Below, in pieces: positions 36,831 to 46,327 of a stretch of 64,000 nt of DNA. The position numbers and the translations under genes are program-made. Source of the DNA: an uncultured Prevotellaceae bacterium. Lineage in GTDB: Bacteria > Bacteroidota > Bacteroidia > Bacteroidales > Bacteroidaceae. Numbering within the stretch: the first letter of the stretch is position 1; each line of letters begins with the position of its first letter. Where the stretch lies: the NCBI GenBank assembly GCA_902780635.1, contig CACZGH010000018.1, positions 1 to 64,000 of the forward strand. Reading direction: 5' to 3'. The notes beneath the pieces are model-generated. The model saw only the letters and a program-made list of their open reading frames with translations. It was not told the DNA's origin and made no database searches.

Positions 36831-38988
36831 TGTCTTTTGTGTTGTTTAAATTAGACTTATAATTGTTTCTCAATTTCTTTCCTTTGTTAAAGCGGACGCT
36901 GAACGACACGTAGAAGGTGCGGCCGGGTGTCGTTGTGCCTAGGTGAAGGCCGTGAGGGGTGCGGTCTACATAGTTGAAGATGTTGTCTACACCTGCTTCT
37001 GCCCGATAGGCCATGGTCTTCGAGTGTCCCAAGTCGTGAGTGGTGGAGAGGCGCCATATCTGATAGCCTTTGCCGTCGCCGTCTATTTGGTAGTAACGCT
37101 TGGTGGAGAACCTGCCGTAGATGCCTACGGCCAGGTTGTAGTCGGGAGAGAAGGCGTGGGTCCATGTGGCAAACAGATTGCCTTTGTGATGGGCCATGCC
37201 GTCGATGGTCACCTCCGTCATCCTGTCGTGTGTCGTGTCATACTGATTGGCTTTGGTGTCCAAATAGCTGTATCCGCCACCAAAGGCGATTTCTTTCCAT
37301 GAGTAGCGCACATTCACATCCACTCCATAGGTTTTGGCGTCTTCTATGTTCTGATACTGGCGTGTTTTCACGGGATCGTATTGCACGATATACTCATCGG
37401 GTGCCTGATAGTTGGGGATGGTCACCAAGGCTATCATGTCGTTGACCTTGTTGTAGTAGGCGGAGACGGTGACGCTGAGTCCCTGCCAGGTATATTCACC
37501 ACTGACGCTGTAGTAATTGCTGGTCTGTGGCTTCAGGTCGGTGTTGCCTAAATAGAGATAGGTGCCGCTCATCTGGCGCACATAGCGGTAGAACAGTTCT
37601 TTGGTGGTTGGGGTCTTGAACCCTTGGCTCCATGTGGCGCGTAGTCGCCATGGCTGTCCTACTTTCCACATAGCAGAGATTTTCGGCGTGAGTCGTGTGC
37701 CGAACTGCTGGTTTTGGTTCAGACGCAGGCCGGCAGTGATGTTGATGTTGCGGATGAAGTTCATCTCGTCTTGCACATACAAGGCGCCTGTCCAGTCACT
37801 CGCTTTGCCTCCTTCCACCCTATTGGGTGCTTCCAGCCAGTCGTAGCGGAACTCCATGCCGGCGCTCAGTCGGTTTTCATAGGGCAGGTCGAACACTCCC
37901 TTCAGATGAGCCATCGTGCGCTGTTGGTCGCTCTGCAATTCTTCCTGGTCGGGCAGATAGGGGAAATAGGGGTAGTACATGGTGCCTTTGCTCTTCTCAT
38001 AGTCTTCCACCAGCGTTGTCGCCGTGAAGTGATAGTAGTAGGCATGACGGTTCCAGTCGATGTCGAGCGTAATGTTGTCGGTCTTGTTGAGTTTCCATTT
38101 ACCACCAGCAGAGAGCGAGGCATTGCGGTATTTCATGTCGTATGTCTTCACATCGTAATGGGGATATTTCCCACTCGGGCGGTAGATACGCTTCCAATAA
38201 ATGCTGCCGTCGGCATACAGTTCCAGATTTTTCATGGGCGTGTAGGTCAACCGCTCTGCCACCTGCCAGTTGGTATGGCGGTTGACGGTCTTGTTGCTCG
38301 AGTCATAGATTGGTGGCTCCGACCCTTCCGTATGCTCCACTGCCGTGTTTTGCCAGCCATCGGAATGCTGGAGCTGGAAGTTGGTGTAGGAACTGATTTT
38401 ACCGAAGTTGAGGGCGATGCCATCGTGCTGTCTGATGTCGCCATGGCTGCCCACCCGGCTAGTGTTTTCTAGTAACACCCCGTCCTGGTCATGTCTTTTT
38501 GTGATGATATTCACTACGCCGGCGATGGCATCCGAACCATAGAGCGCACTGGAGGCCCCTTTCACCACTTCTATTTTCTCTATGTTCTGGGGGTCGATGA
38601 GCGAGAGGTCGTTTTGTCCGCCCACGTCTCCATGGATGCGTTTCCCGTCTATGAGTATCAGGATATAACTGTTGCCGAGTCCATTCATCTGCATCTGCGA
38701 GCCCATGTCGTCTTCGTTGAATGCGAATGATGACATCAGGCCCGAGAGGATGTCCTCGATGCTTTTGCCCGCATAGTTGCGCAGCATCTTGTTGGTGATC
38801 ACCTCTGTCTGGACGGGTGCGTTTTTGAGCAGATGTTGGGTGCCGGTGCCGGTGACCACTACTTCCTGCAGGCTGTCAGAACGCCATATGTCGTCCTGAG
38901 CCTGTACAGCCACGGTCAAGCATAATGCCAGCAATACTGCTGTCAGTCTTTGTCTCATCTTCTGTTGTTTGCTTTTCTGCAACCGCAT
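36817..38988 (-). CDS. btuB: TonB-dependent corrinoid receptor (BtuB-like), first gene of riboswitch operon
   Basis: This 723-residue receptor has a TonB box-like LQEVVVTGTG, a plug (MLRNYAGKSIEDILSGLMSS, QMNGLGNSYILILIDGKRI, GASSALYGSDAIAGVVNIIT) and a barrel near whose end RTFYVSFSVRF is seen, followed by a short basic tail. The cobalamin riboswitch directly upstream makes a vitamin B12/corrinoid ligand the best assignment. ATG 38988 adds ten residues; ATG 38958 (MRQRLTAVLLALCLTVAVQA) gives the more standard signal peptide. Function as a B12 importer is inferred from the riboswitch. Confidence 0.88.
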   Translation of the reverse strand: MRLQKSKQQKMRQRLTAVLLALCLTVAVQAQDDIWRSDSLQEVVVTGTGTQHLLKNAPVQTEVITNKMLRNYAGKSIEDILSGLMSSFAFNEDDMGSQMQMNGLGNSYILILIDGKRIHGDVGGQNDLSLIDPQNIEKIEVVKGASSALYGSDAIAGVVNIITKRHDQDGVLLENTSRVGSHGDIRQHDGIALNFGKISSYTNFQLQHSDGWQNTAVEHTEGSEPPIYDSSNKTVNRHTNWQVAERLTYTPMKNLELYADGSIYWKRIYRPSGKYPHYDVKTYDMKYRNASLSAGGKWKLNKTDNITLDIDWNRHAYYYHFTATTLVEDYEKSKGTMYYPYFPYLPDQEELQSDQQRTMAHLKGVFDLPYENRLSAGMEFRYDWLEAPNRVEGGKASDWTGALYVQDEMNFIRNINITAGLRLNQNQQFGTRLTPKISAMWKVGQPWRLRATWSQGFKTPTTKELFYRYVRQMSGTYLYLGNTDLKPQTSNYYSVSGEYTWQGLSVTVSAYYNKVNDMIALVTIPNYQAPDEYIVQYDPVKTRQYQNIEDAKTYGVDVNVRYSWKEIAFGGGYSYLDTKANQYDTTHDRMTEVTIDGMAHHKGNLFATWTHAFSPDYNLAVGIYGRFSTKRYYQIDGDGKGYQIWRLSTTHDLGHSKTMAYRAEAGVDNIFNYVDRTPHGLHLGTTTPGRTFYVSFSVRFNKGKKLRNNYKSNLNNTKDNEEN

Positions 38989-39008
38989 CTTCCTGTACGG
39001 GCAGCATT

Positions 39009-39184
39009 TGATATCGGCAGGTCTTCTGACTTTCCCCGGTCTACTTTACCTTCCCGGCCTGATGGCCAGTGGCGTTATACAAATAAACCTCCATAATGGG
39101 GTTACAGCAGCAGGAACTGTTCCGGATTCTCACCGGATTCCCTTACATCGAGGCGACATCTGTCACCTGATTGCCTTTTCGGGT
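39009..39184 (-). ncRNA. Cobalamin (B12) riboswitch
   Basis: On the minus strand the conserved elements appear in order: AATCAGGTGACAG near the 5' side, GGAATCCGGTGAGAATCCGG (39123-39143 region), CAGTTCCTGCTGCTGTAAC, the GCCACTG box (39067-39073), GGGAAGGT and the B12 box AGTCAGAAGACCTGCC (39016-39031). It lies 20-50 nt upstream of the btuB-like gene. Coenzyme B12 binding should shut down the four-gene operon, probably by hiding the translation start. Boundaries are approximate. Confidence 0.95.
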
Positions 39185-39185
39185 G

Positions 39186-39217
39186 CAAAATTACAAAATA
39201 GTTACAGAAGAGCCAAA
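39186..39217 (-). promoter_or_regulatory. Promoter of the riboswitch-controlled B12 operon
   Basis: On the minus strand TTTG (39214-39217), 20 nt and TAATTTTG (39186-39193) fit the consensus. The predicted start near 39179 coincides with the 5' edge of the riboswitch aptamer, which supports both calls. Confidence 0.7.
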
Positions 39218-39374
39218 TTTTGGAGCAGCGAATGCATAGAAAAGTTTTGAGAAGAAAGGAGTTTAGGAGTTTAGAGTTTAGGAGTTCAGGAGTGAAGCCA
39301 AATGATTCTTTTGTTGATTCATTTTATGTTAATCTTTCTACGTGATACCATTTAGGTCATTTACTTAGGTGAAA

Positions 39375-39407
39375 ATTGCATGACACGGAAAAATTTTTGT
39401 ATATTTG
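39375..39407 (+). promoter_or_regulatory. Promoter of the PL22-like gene
   Basis: ATTG at 39375-39378 and TATATTTG at 39400-39407, 21 nt apart, lie 88 bp upstream of ATG 39495. The gap to the left (39250-39300) contains a run of imperfect AGGAGTTT repeats with no evident function. Confidence 0.6.
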
Positions 39408-39494
39408 TGGCGAAAAACTTATCTACAGCATTTCACATCGGTGAAACAAGCCCTGTCACGACATCTATAGACCCCAACAAATCTACTTAAAACA

Positions 39495-40832
39495 ATGAAA
39501 AAACTGACTGTCACCCTCCTTTCCATGTTATTCCCCGTTTGTCTGATGGCGCAGATGGGTACGAGGTTTCCATCTGAGCGTAAAGTCATCAAAGACCCCT
39601 TGACAGGAGTCGAACTGGTCTTTCTCACCAGCAAGAGCGGGACAGGGGATTCCAAGATCTATCAGACCCACAACCAATGGACGGCCGATGGAAAGTGGGT
39701 CGTCTTCCGGTCAGACCGTGTACAAGGTGAGGCACTCGCCGTCAACGAGGAAACCGGTGTCATGGTGCAAATCACCGAGGGTGGGTTCACTGGCATGCTC
39801 TGCGTGGCACGCAAGTCGATGAACCTCTATCATATGCGTGTGTGTAAGGACAAAAACGACAAACGCATAGGTATGGAGGTGGTGGAGGTGAACTTGGAAC
39901 GCCTCTTTGCCGATTCCGAGGCAGGAAAACTGAAAGGCAAGAAAAACTATGAGCGCATCTGTGGCGTCATTCCCGCGGAGATGTGTTCAGAGGGTGACAT
40001 GGCCCTCGATGGAAGTGAGGAATTTGTCTATTTCAGACTCGATAAGGATTATGCCCGCCAATTCCCCATTGCTGAACCCATCGCCGACAATTTCGGCCCG
40101 CGCCATATGGGGGCCGGCCCGGGAGGAATCGGTAAGATGGACTTGAAGACCGGAAAAGCAGAACCCGTGGTGAGCGTGCACTTCAAGGTGGGACATATTC
40201 AAGGCAACCCCTGGCATCCCGGCGAGGTCATCTTCTGTTGGGAAACAGGCGGGAAAGCACCACAACGCACCTGGATGGTGAATGCTGACGGCACGAATCT
40301 GCGCCCCATCTATCGTGAGACAGTGCACGACTGGGTGACCCATGAGGCCGTTATCAGCGAGGACGAATTGGTGATCGCCATCATCGGTCACCGTCCGATC
40401 AACCTCCAAGGTGGTGAGACGGAAGGACTGGAGTCGTTCGCCTTCTCTGACGAGTGGGGACCCTCGGGCACCAAAGAGTATCCGACTGGTATTGCTGTGG
40501 TCAACATGCGCACCCGTGAACTGACCCTGGAAGGGCAGGTGAAAGGAGACAACTTCTGGCACGTTGCGGGTTCACAGGACGGCCATTGGGTGGCAGGCGA
40601 TGACTTTGCGAGGGAACTATGGCTCATCGACCGGCACACCGGAGAGCGCATTCTCCTCACTGCCGGCCACAAGACCACCGCACGCGACCATGTGCATCCG
40701 ACATTCAAGCCCGACGGCACCGAAATAGAGATTCAGTCGGCCATGCTCAGCGAAGACGGCCGTTCGATGAACATCTGTATTGTCAGGCTGCCGCACCATC
40801 TCATAGACCGTTACTCCAAAACCGGGAGATGA
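39495..40832 (+). CDS. Oligogalacturonate lyase-like beta-propeller protein (PL22-type), secreted
   Basis: The 445-residue product has a signal peptide (to CLMAQ) and a seven-bladed propeller. It shows the PL22 pattern: NQWTADGKWVVFRSDR, VGHIQGNPWHPGEVIFCWETGG, HDWVTHEAVISEDELV and DHVHPTFKPDGTEI, with histidines suited to metal binding and catalysis. PL22 enzymes split unsaturated digalacturonate into 5-keto-4-deoxyuronate, a late pectin step, which fits the PL11 lyase nearby. Cytosolic PL22 enzymes lack a signal peptide, so this exported copy may act in the periplasm. A generic TolB-like propeller is the alternative. Confidence 0.78.
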   Translation: MKKLTVTLLSMLFPVCLMAQMGTRFPSERKVIKDPLTGVELVFLTSKSGTGDSKIYQTHNQWTADGKWVVFRSDRVQGEALAVNEETGVMVQITEGGFTGMLCVARKSMNLYHMRVCKDKNDKRIGMEVVEVNLERLFADSEAGKLKGKKNYERICGVIPAEMCSEGDMALDGSEEFVYFRLDKDYARQFPIAEPIADNFGPRHMGAGPGGIGKMDLKTGKAEPVVSVHFKVGHIQGNPWHPGEVIFCWETGGKAPQRTWMVNADGTNLRPIYRETVHDWVTHEAVISEDELVIAIIGHRPINLQGGETEGLESFAFSDEWGPSGTKEYPTGIAVVNMRTRELTLEGQVKGDNFWHVAGSQDGHWVAGDDFARELWLIDRHTGERILLTAGHKTTARDHVHPTFKPDGTEIEIQSAMLSEDGRSMNICIVRLPHHLIDRYSKTGR

Positions 40833-40857
40833 ATCTCTGTTGAGAGCTACACACGAC

Positions 40858-41679
40858 CTAAAAGTACTCTTCGATGGTTTCACGATCACCGATCGTCCAT
40901 TCTACCACCTTTCCTTCTGGGTCTATCAGCACGTATGTAGGGGCTGCAACGATGCCATATCTCTCTGCTACGCTGTCTTCTTGATCGAAAACGAGTTTCC
41001 AGGGCAGTGCGTTCTCTTGGACGGCTTTTTTCCACTTGTCTTTCTGGTCGTGAAAGGCAACGCCAACAATCTCTAGTTGGTCACGATGCTGCTCATAGAA
41101 AGCTTTCATTTGAGGGAAAGCTGCGATGCAGTTGACGCACCATGAGCCCCAGAAGTCGAGCAGGACGTATCGCCCACGGAGTGACGACAACGTCAGTTGT
41201 TTGCCGTTGATGTCCTCAAGGGTGAAATCCTTGGCTTCTTTTCCGATGGGACAGGCCTCGCGTGTCTTGGCGGTCATCTCGTCAAACTCCTTGATTCCAG
41301 CGTCGTAAGCGTCATAGAGTTTCTTCATGTTCCCGTTCCTGGCACGTTCTGATATGGCAGAAAGGCATTTCCTGCCATTGCCGACTCCATTGACATGTCC
41401 TAACAGATACACTGAGCCGTCGCTGTCGGGGTGACTCAGCACATAGTCCAGGACAGCGTGGTTCTTGACTTTTTGGTCGGTGATGCCTTGTACCACAGCT
41501 TCTGCCTCTCGTATCTGCTGGTAAGTGACAGGCGATTGGCTGGCGGTGATGGAGTCGATCGCTTGATAGCCGTATTCAAGCACGATGATCGAGTCTGCCT
41601 TCACGCTCTCAGGTTGTGCCCATGCAGATAATGGGAGTGCGAGGGCGAGCAGGATGGTGATGATGACTTGCTTGTTCAT
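40858..41679 (-). CDS. TlpA-like thioredoxin-fold protein, secreted
   Basis: The 273-residue product has a signal peptide (ALALPLSAWAQ), a helical N-terminal region of unknown type (about 25-140) and a thioredoxin-like domain (about 145-273) with active site WCVNC in DFWGSWCVNCIAAFPQM and cis-Pro region VAAPTYVLIDPEG. It is a periplasmic thiol-disulfide reductase-like protein. It is the last gene of a three-gene operon with a flavodoxin-type protein and an unknown secreted protein, suggesting a redox role. Confidence 0.88.
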   Translation of the reverse strand: MNKQVIITILLALALPLSAWAQPESVKADSIIVLEYGYQAIDSITASQSPVTYQQIREAEAVVQGITDQKVKNHAVLDYVLSHPDSDGSVYLLGHVNGVGNGRKCLSAISERARNGNMKKLYDAYDAGIKEFDEMTAKTREACPIGKEAKDFTLEDINGKQLTLSSLRGRYVLLDFWGSWCVNCIAAFPQMKAFYEQHRDQLEIVGVAFHDQKDKWKKAVQENALPWKLVFDQEDSVAERYGIVAAPTYVLIDPEGKVVEWTIGDRETIEEYF

Positions 41680-41700
41680 ATTCGCTAGCGGTTGTGGCCG

Positions 41701-42408
41701 TTATTCCAAACCCTTCCACTGGCCCTTGATCTGCTTACACTGCGTGTAGAGCGAGGGACAGTTGAAAACCTGGTGGAGGGGGCTGTCGGGCTGTCGGATG
41801 ATCTCCACCTGCCGCTGTTCGGTGTCCCATCCCTTGCCCATGATGTAGATATACATCACGGTTCCGTCGCCCATGATTTGCATCTTTTGATGCGAGTTGA
41901 CACTGGCTTTCATCTCGACGGTATAAGGCCGCTGTGGGGTATAACCATTCTCTGGTGTGGCCCCCTTGAGCACGGCTGCCGGCAGATAAGGCTGCAAATA
42001 TGGGTCATTGGACGGGGCAAACTTGGCTGGTCCGAATTTGGTGTTGAGGATAGATGTGACGGAGTTGACATTCGAGGGATAGCATAGCAGTTTCAGGCAC
42101 TGAAGCCCCATCTCCCGGTCACGCCGATAGAGTTCTATGGCCATGGGCATCATGGCAGCAGCACCATGAGGCGTCTTGCCCAGAAACTGGGTGTAGACGG
42201 CCTCAAACTCGGTATAGTCGGTGGGGATATGCGTGAAGGTCACCAAGCCTGTTGCCTTGGCATTGTATTCACTGGCATTGAACGTCCCCATCATGGTATA
42301 CGTATGTGACTCATAAGTAAACGTCATTGGTTGGTTTTGAGCATCAGCTGTCAAACCTGAAAATGATAACATCATCGCTATAATTATTTTTGTTAGTTTA
42401 TTCATCAT
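41701..42408 (-). CDS. Secreted protein of unknown function
   Basis: From ATG 42408 (MMNKLTKIIIAMMLSFSGLTADAQ) the product is 235 residues with a clear signal peptide. The mature part begins PMTFTYESHTYTMMGTFNASEY and contains PSNDPYLQPYLPAAVLKGATPENGYTP-type segments; I do not recognise a named family with certainty. It lies between the flavodoxin-like gene (10 bp) and the TlpA-like gene (21 bp) on the same strand, so the three are probably co-transcribed. The frame extends upstream into the flavodoxin gene, but the signal peptide fixes the start. Confidence 0.7.
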   Translation of the reverse strand: MMNKLTKIIIAMMLSFSGLTADAQNQPMTFTYESHTYTMMGTFNASEYNAKATGLVTFTHIPTDYTEFEAVYTQFLGKTPHGAAAMMPMAIELYRRDREMGLQCLKLLCYPSNVNSVTSILNTKFGPAKFAPSNDPYLQPYLPAAVLKGATPENGYTPQRPYTVEMKASVNSHQKMQIMGDGTVMYIYIMGKGWDTEQRQVEIIRQPDSPLHQVFNCPSLYTQCKQIKGQWKGLE

Positions 42409-42418
42409 TTTTTTATGC

Positions 42419-43063
42419 TTAGTTGAGAATACTTTCTGCCATTCGTTTCCCGGCATCGAATGCTTTTTGCAAATCATCCTCCCAATGCTCTTCGCGATAC
42501 TTGCGCTTGGCTTCTTCGGAGAATCCAGCCAGTTCGTAATTGGTGTAATTCTTCACTTGATAAGTGTTGTAGGCGGTCAGTTTTTCGGGTTGGCCAAGCG
42601 CCTGTGCGATGCAATATTCCATCGAACCGTAACCGTTGCAATTGTTTTGCGTCTCAGTTCCGTTTTGTGTCTCTATCAGTAAGACCGGCATCCGTTTCGG
42701 AGCCGTCAGACTATAGTCATTATAAGAGAGCCAAGGGAATGCCAGTCGCTCCAGGAAGGCGCGCATCTGTCCTGTCACCTCACCGAAATAGTTGGGCGAA
42801 CCAAGCACCAGTCCGTCAGCTTGGGCAATCTCTTCCAGTACAGGGGTCAGTCCATCCTTGAACTTACAGACGTTTGTTGCCTTGCCCTTGACTTTGCAGG
42901 CCATACACGACATGCAGCCCTTGTAATCGAGACCATACAGGCGGATGGTCTTTACATCTATCTGGTCACTGACCGAGGTTGCCCCTTCGGCAAATTTCTT
43001 GAGCATCGAGGCCGTGTTGAATGTCTTGCGAGGGCCTCCGTCGATGATGATGATCGTCTTCAT
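42419..43063 (-). CDS. Flavodoxin-fold NAD(P)H-dependent FMN reductase / iron-sulfur flavoprotein-like
   Basis: This 214-residue cytosolic protein starts with a flavodoxin-like P-loop (IIIIDGGPRKTFNTASML). It has the cysteine cluster GCMSCMACKVKGKATNVC, like NADPH-dependent oxidoreductases and iron-sulfur flavoproteins of anaerobes, and the FMN-contact LVLGSPNYFGEVTGQMRAFLER (quoted in part, about 85-106). It probably transfers electrons from NAD(P)H to quinone-type or nitro substrates. It is the first gene of the operon 43063-40858, with a promoter at 43113-43145. Confidence 0.85.
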   Translation of the reverse strand: MKTIIIIDGGPRKTFNTASMLKKFAEGATSVSDQIDVKTIRLYGLDYKGCMSCMACKVKGKATNVCKFKDGLTPVLEEIAQADGLVLGSPNYFGEVTGQMRAFLERLAFPWLSYNDYSLTAPKRMPVLLIETQNGTETQNNCNGYGSMEYCIAQALGQPEKLTAYNTYQVKNYTNYELAGFSEEAKRKYREEHWEDDLQKAFDAGKRMAESILN

Positions 43064-43112
43064 TCTTTTACTTCTTTAGTGTTTTTCTTCAACTATGTTA
43101 GCAAATACCTTG

Positions 43113-43145
43113 CAAAGATAATGAATTGTCGGCATTTTACACAAT
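43113..43145 (-). promoter_or_regulatory. Promoter of the flavodoxin/TlpA operon
   Basis: On the minus strand ATTG (43142-43145) and TATCTTTG (43113-43120) lie 21 nt apart, 50 bp upstream of ATG 43063. Confidence 0.55.
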
Positions 43146-43242
43146 TTTGCGCCATAGATTTGTATGAGTCGTTTCGTATTTGTCTGGTAAAAGGTTTTGC
43201 ACACATGCAAAACACGGGAATTTTGTGAATGATGGTCATTCT

Positions 43243-43273
43243 TTTGCACTTTCGTCTTTTTTTTATATATTTG
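43243..43273 (+). promoter_or_regulatory. Promoter of the guanine deaminase gene
   Basis: TTTG at 43243-43246, 19 nt and TATATTTG at 43266-43273 give a perfect consensus. The expected transcript starts near 43280, leaving a leader of about 95 nt before ATG 43376. The 312-bp gap 43064-43375 thus holds two divergent promoters; no riboswitch is recognised in the leader. Confidence 0.7.
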
Positions 43274-43375
43274 CACATTGAAAGGAGTATTGTATTTTTA
43301 AAGCCCTTGAACCTTCTGAACTTTTGACTTCCCAAAGGTAGATCGTACGTAAAAAAACATAATCAATATTGCAAT

Positions 43376-44653
43376 ATGAAGAAAATCTATAAAGCTCATA
43401 TCCTCTTTACGAAGGAGCAAAGCCACTTCGAGGTGTTTGAAAACGGCTATGTCGCCGTGGGCGCTGATGGGCGTGTGATAGACGTGGCGGCAGACTTGAC
43501 CTCATTGGATAGTGAGGATGCAGAAGTCATTGATTTCGGCGACCGTCTGTTGATTCCTGCCATGAACGACATGCATGTGCATGCCCCGCAGGTGCGTAAC
43601 CAGGGTGTGGCGATGGATCTGGAACTCCTGCCATGGTTGCAAAACTACACCTTCCCCGAGGAGTCGAAGTATGCCGACATCCATTACGCTGAGAGCATGT
43701 ATCGTCGTTTCCTGCATACCCAATGGCTTTTTGGCACGATGCGCAGTTGCGTGTTCGGCACCGTCCACACGGAAAGTACCCGCCTGCTGATGAAACTGTA
43801 TCAGGAAACGGGCATGGGTGCTCTGGTCGGCAAGGTCGCCATGAACCGCCATTGTCCTGAAGCACTCAGCGAAGACGTGGAGGCCGCCGTCGAAGGTAAT
43901 GAACGGCTGATTGCGGAATTCAACCAGCCAGATGCGTTGGTGCGACCCATTATCACGCCCCGTTTTGTGCCGTCGTGCACACCCGAGTTGCTGAGAGCAT
44001 GCGGCGAACTGGCCATCAAGTACCACTTGCCTGTACAGTCGCACTTGTCGGAGAACACTTCGGAGATTGCCTGGGTGGCAGAGTTGGAGCCTGAGAGCAA
44101 GAGTTATGGTGATGCCTACAACCGCTATGGACTTTTCGGACAGACACCCACTATCATGGCTCACTGTGTGTGGACCGATGGGCATGAACTGGAACTGATG
44201 AAGCACAACCAAGTCATGGTGGCACACTGTCCTACATCTAACTACAATTTGGCGTCGGGCATGGCACCCGTCCGTACTTTTCTCGAAGAGGGCTTGCGTG
44301 TCGGTCTGGGCAGCGACATCAGCGGTGGGCACGACCTGAACATGTTCCGCATGTTGGTATATGCCATCCAGGTCAGTAAGATGCACTACCAATTGAATCA
44401 CAACAAACATTTTCTTACCCTGCCCGAAATTTTCTGGATCGCCACCAAGTCGGCAGGTAGTTTCTTTGGCAAGGTGGGCAGTTTCGAGCCGGGCTACGAG
44501 TTCGACGCATTGGTCATCGACGACGGCGTGCTCAACTTCGACAACTACACCTTGCAGGAACGTCTGGAGCGGTTTATCTACCTTGGCGATGACCGCCAGA
44601 TCTCACACCGCTTCTGCCGCGGAAAACTGATTGCGGAGCCAGTCGTCAAATGA
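43376..44653 (+). CDS. guaD: Guanine deaminase (amidohydrolase superfamily)
   Basis: The 425-residue product has the family metal sites: LIPAMNDMHVHAPQ (two His), VQSHLSENTSEI, MAHCVWTDG, VAHCPTSNYNLASGMAP and the catalytic Asp in VGLGSDISGGHD. The HAPQ and SHLSEN motifs are typical of guanine deaminases rather than chlorohydrolase/SAH deaminases. It converts guanine to xanthine and ammonia in purine salvage in the cytosol. It is preceded by its own promoter and followed closely by an unrelated outer-membrane protein gene. Confidence 0.9.
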   Translation: MKKIYKAHILFTKEQSHFEVFENGYVAVGADGRVIDVAADLTSLDSEDAEVIDFGDRLLIPAMNDMHVHAPQVRNQGVAMDLELLPWLQNYTFPEESKYADIHYAESMYRRFLHTQWLFGTMRSCVFGTVHTESTRLLMKLYQETGMGALVGKVAMNRHCPEALSEDVEAAVEGNERLIAEFNQPDALVRPIITPRFVPSCTPELLRACGELAIKYHLPVQSHLSENTSEIAWVAELEPESKSYGDAYNRYGLFGQTPTIMAHCVWTDGHELELMKHNQVMVAHCPTSNYNLASGMAPVRTFLEEGLRVGLGSDISGGHDLNMFRMLVYAIQVSKMHYQLNHNKHFLTLPEIFWIATKSAGSFFGKVGSFEPGYEFDALVIDDGVLNFDNYTLQERLERFIYLGDDRQISHRFCRGKLIAEPVVK

Positions 44654-44678
44654 CAGACATTTAAAGTTAATCTTGAAG

Positions 44679-45833
44679 GTGAAGAAGACTTTTCTTTTTT
44701 TGATGATGCTTGCCTCGTGTGCACAGGTGTGGGCAGATGGTGGGGTGGTACGCTTTTTCAAGAAGTTGGGTGCTACCATCGACTCGATGTCTGTCCGCGG
44801 ACTTGACCCGCGTTACATTAGTTCGCCGGAGAAGCCTTGGCAGATCATCCTCAAGAGCAACATCAACCAGAGCGACTTGAAGATGAAAGCCACCTTTGAC
44901 GGCAAGGAGAAGTTCAGCGAGGATTTTGGCGAGATCCATTGGGAACCACGCATAAAGTCTGACATCTCCGCCTCTGTGGGTTTGTGGGCGGGTTACCGTG
45001 GTTACGGACTGGGCTACTCCAAAAACGTGAGGGGCAAGGGAGGCGTCTTCAGACTCGGGGCCACGGGAGGATCCTATGGTGCCAACCTTAGGATCAACAC
45101 GTTTCAGACGGATGAACCAACCGTTCGATTGTCGGGTTATATGCCTACATGGACAGACGCGGTCCTCGATTATTACCTTTTGAGCCCTATCAAGGTGAGG
45201 CTCTTCACCATCGATGCTTACTACCTCTTCAACGGGAAGCGGTTCTCTTATGCGGCAGCTTACGATCAGAGCGTCATTCAGAAACGTTCTTCTGGCTCGC
45301 TGATGGTGGGCGGCATGTACGATCACTCCACAGTGAGTTATGAAAAAGGTTTGAATGGCGACTTTATCCTCTACATGAACGATATAGGCAAGATTAAACA
45401 ATATCAGGCAAGTCTCGGCGGTGGGTATGCCTACAACCTCGTTCCCTGCAAAGGACTGCTCATCAGCGGCATGGGGATGGTGACGATGACGCTTTACAAC
45501 CGGTTGGATGTTTGGAAATACAATTCCAGAATTAGGATGGAATCCATTGAGGAACAAAAGAATCCCACCCCGTATGAGCAGGATGACGGTGAATCCAACG
45601 GCGGCGTTATGGACCTCTTAGCTGTGTGGCCGTTGGAGGATGACCCCAAAGATACCCAGCACAGCCGTATGACGCCCATCATCGACACCATGTTTTCTGT
45701 GACCTACAATGTGGGCAACTGGTTTATCAATGCCAATGCCCAATACAATCATTTCTTCTTCAAGCACAGCAAGAACGAAGGCTCCTTCACCGACTGGTAT
45801 GTGAATGCCTCTATCGGACTGAGACTGAGATAG
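44679..45833 (+). CDS. DUF4421-like outer membrane beta-barrel protein
   Basis: With the GTG start at 44679 the product is 384 residues and begins with a standard signal peptide (MKKTFLFLMMLASCAQVWA). TTG starts at 44631 and 44673 are alternatives that make poorer signal peptides. The mature part is rich in alternating aromatic/polar strands (ASVGLWAGYRGYGLGYSKN, FRLGATGGSYGANLRI) and ends NASIGLRLR, typical of an outer membrane barrel. It resembles the DUF4421 family of Bacteroidetes, whose role is unknown. The start codon choice is an inference. Confidence 0.72.
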   Translation: MKKTFLFLMMLASCAQVWADGGVVRFFKKLGATIDSMSVRGLDPRYISSPEKPWQIILKSNINQSDLKMKATFDGKEKFSEDFGEIHWEPRIKSDISASVGLWAGYRGYGLGYSKNVRGKGGVFRLGATGGSYGANLRINTFQTDEPTVRLSGYMPTWTDAVLDYYLLSPIKVRLFTIDAYYLFNGKRFSYAAAYDQSVIQKRSSGSLMVGGMYDHSTVSYEKGLNGDFILYMNDIGKIKQYQASLGGGYAYNLVPCKGLLISGMGMVTMTLYNRLDVWKYNSRIRMESIEEQKNPTPYEQDDGESNGGVMDLLAVWPLEDDPKDTQHSRMTPIIDTMFSVTYNVGNWFINANAQYNHFFFKHSKNEGSFTDWYVNASIGLRLR

Positions 45834-46327
45834 TTCAGATAGACATCAATGACCTGCTCCACACCGCCTTTTTTCTTAAACAAGTAGAATGACTCAGTCT
45901 GTGAGCAGTCTCTCAACAGATCTATCGTTGAATGTCTAGAGCGGCAAGAGTGATTATATTGGCTCAATATATCCCTGTAATATGTTTTTTCATCTCTTTT
46001 ACTTGCACAGATTATCTTTTTTCACTAAATTTGTGCCGATACAAAAACAAATAGAGGAGCGTGACAGTTCCCTGAGTCTTTTGGAACAAGGACCTTTAAC
46101 GCTCGTGTTCGTTTGCTGGGACAACATCAATATCGGAATGTTGTTATCAGAATACCATTCTCCAAGAAAATAAGACGTTTATAAGTATACACAATAAGAA
46201 GTGAGCTATTGACTGCTGTCTTCTGGGTGGATAACATAACGACAGACAGAGAAAGGTTGAGATGAGGGAGCGATATTTATAACCTTAAACCGAATTAGAT
46301 AGTGACATAATATAACCAATACGTACA
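45834..46327 (+). promoter_or_regulatory. Intergenic region and long leader of the DGR operon, with promoter at 46002-46033
   Basis: CTTG (46002-46005) and TAAATTTG (46026-46033), 20 nt apart, form a good promoter. Transcription from about 46040 would give a leader of about 288 nt before ATG 46328. Left of the promoter I see nothing recognisable. A 63-codon frame (45982-46173) lies across the promoter and is not credible. The leader could carry a regulatory structure, but no known riboswitch motif is seen. Confidence 0.55.

Noticed and set aside
45982..46173. Small 63-codon frame ahead of the DGR operon
   Set aside because: It lies across the probable promoter, has no ribosome-binding site and resembles no known small protein.
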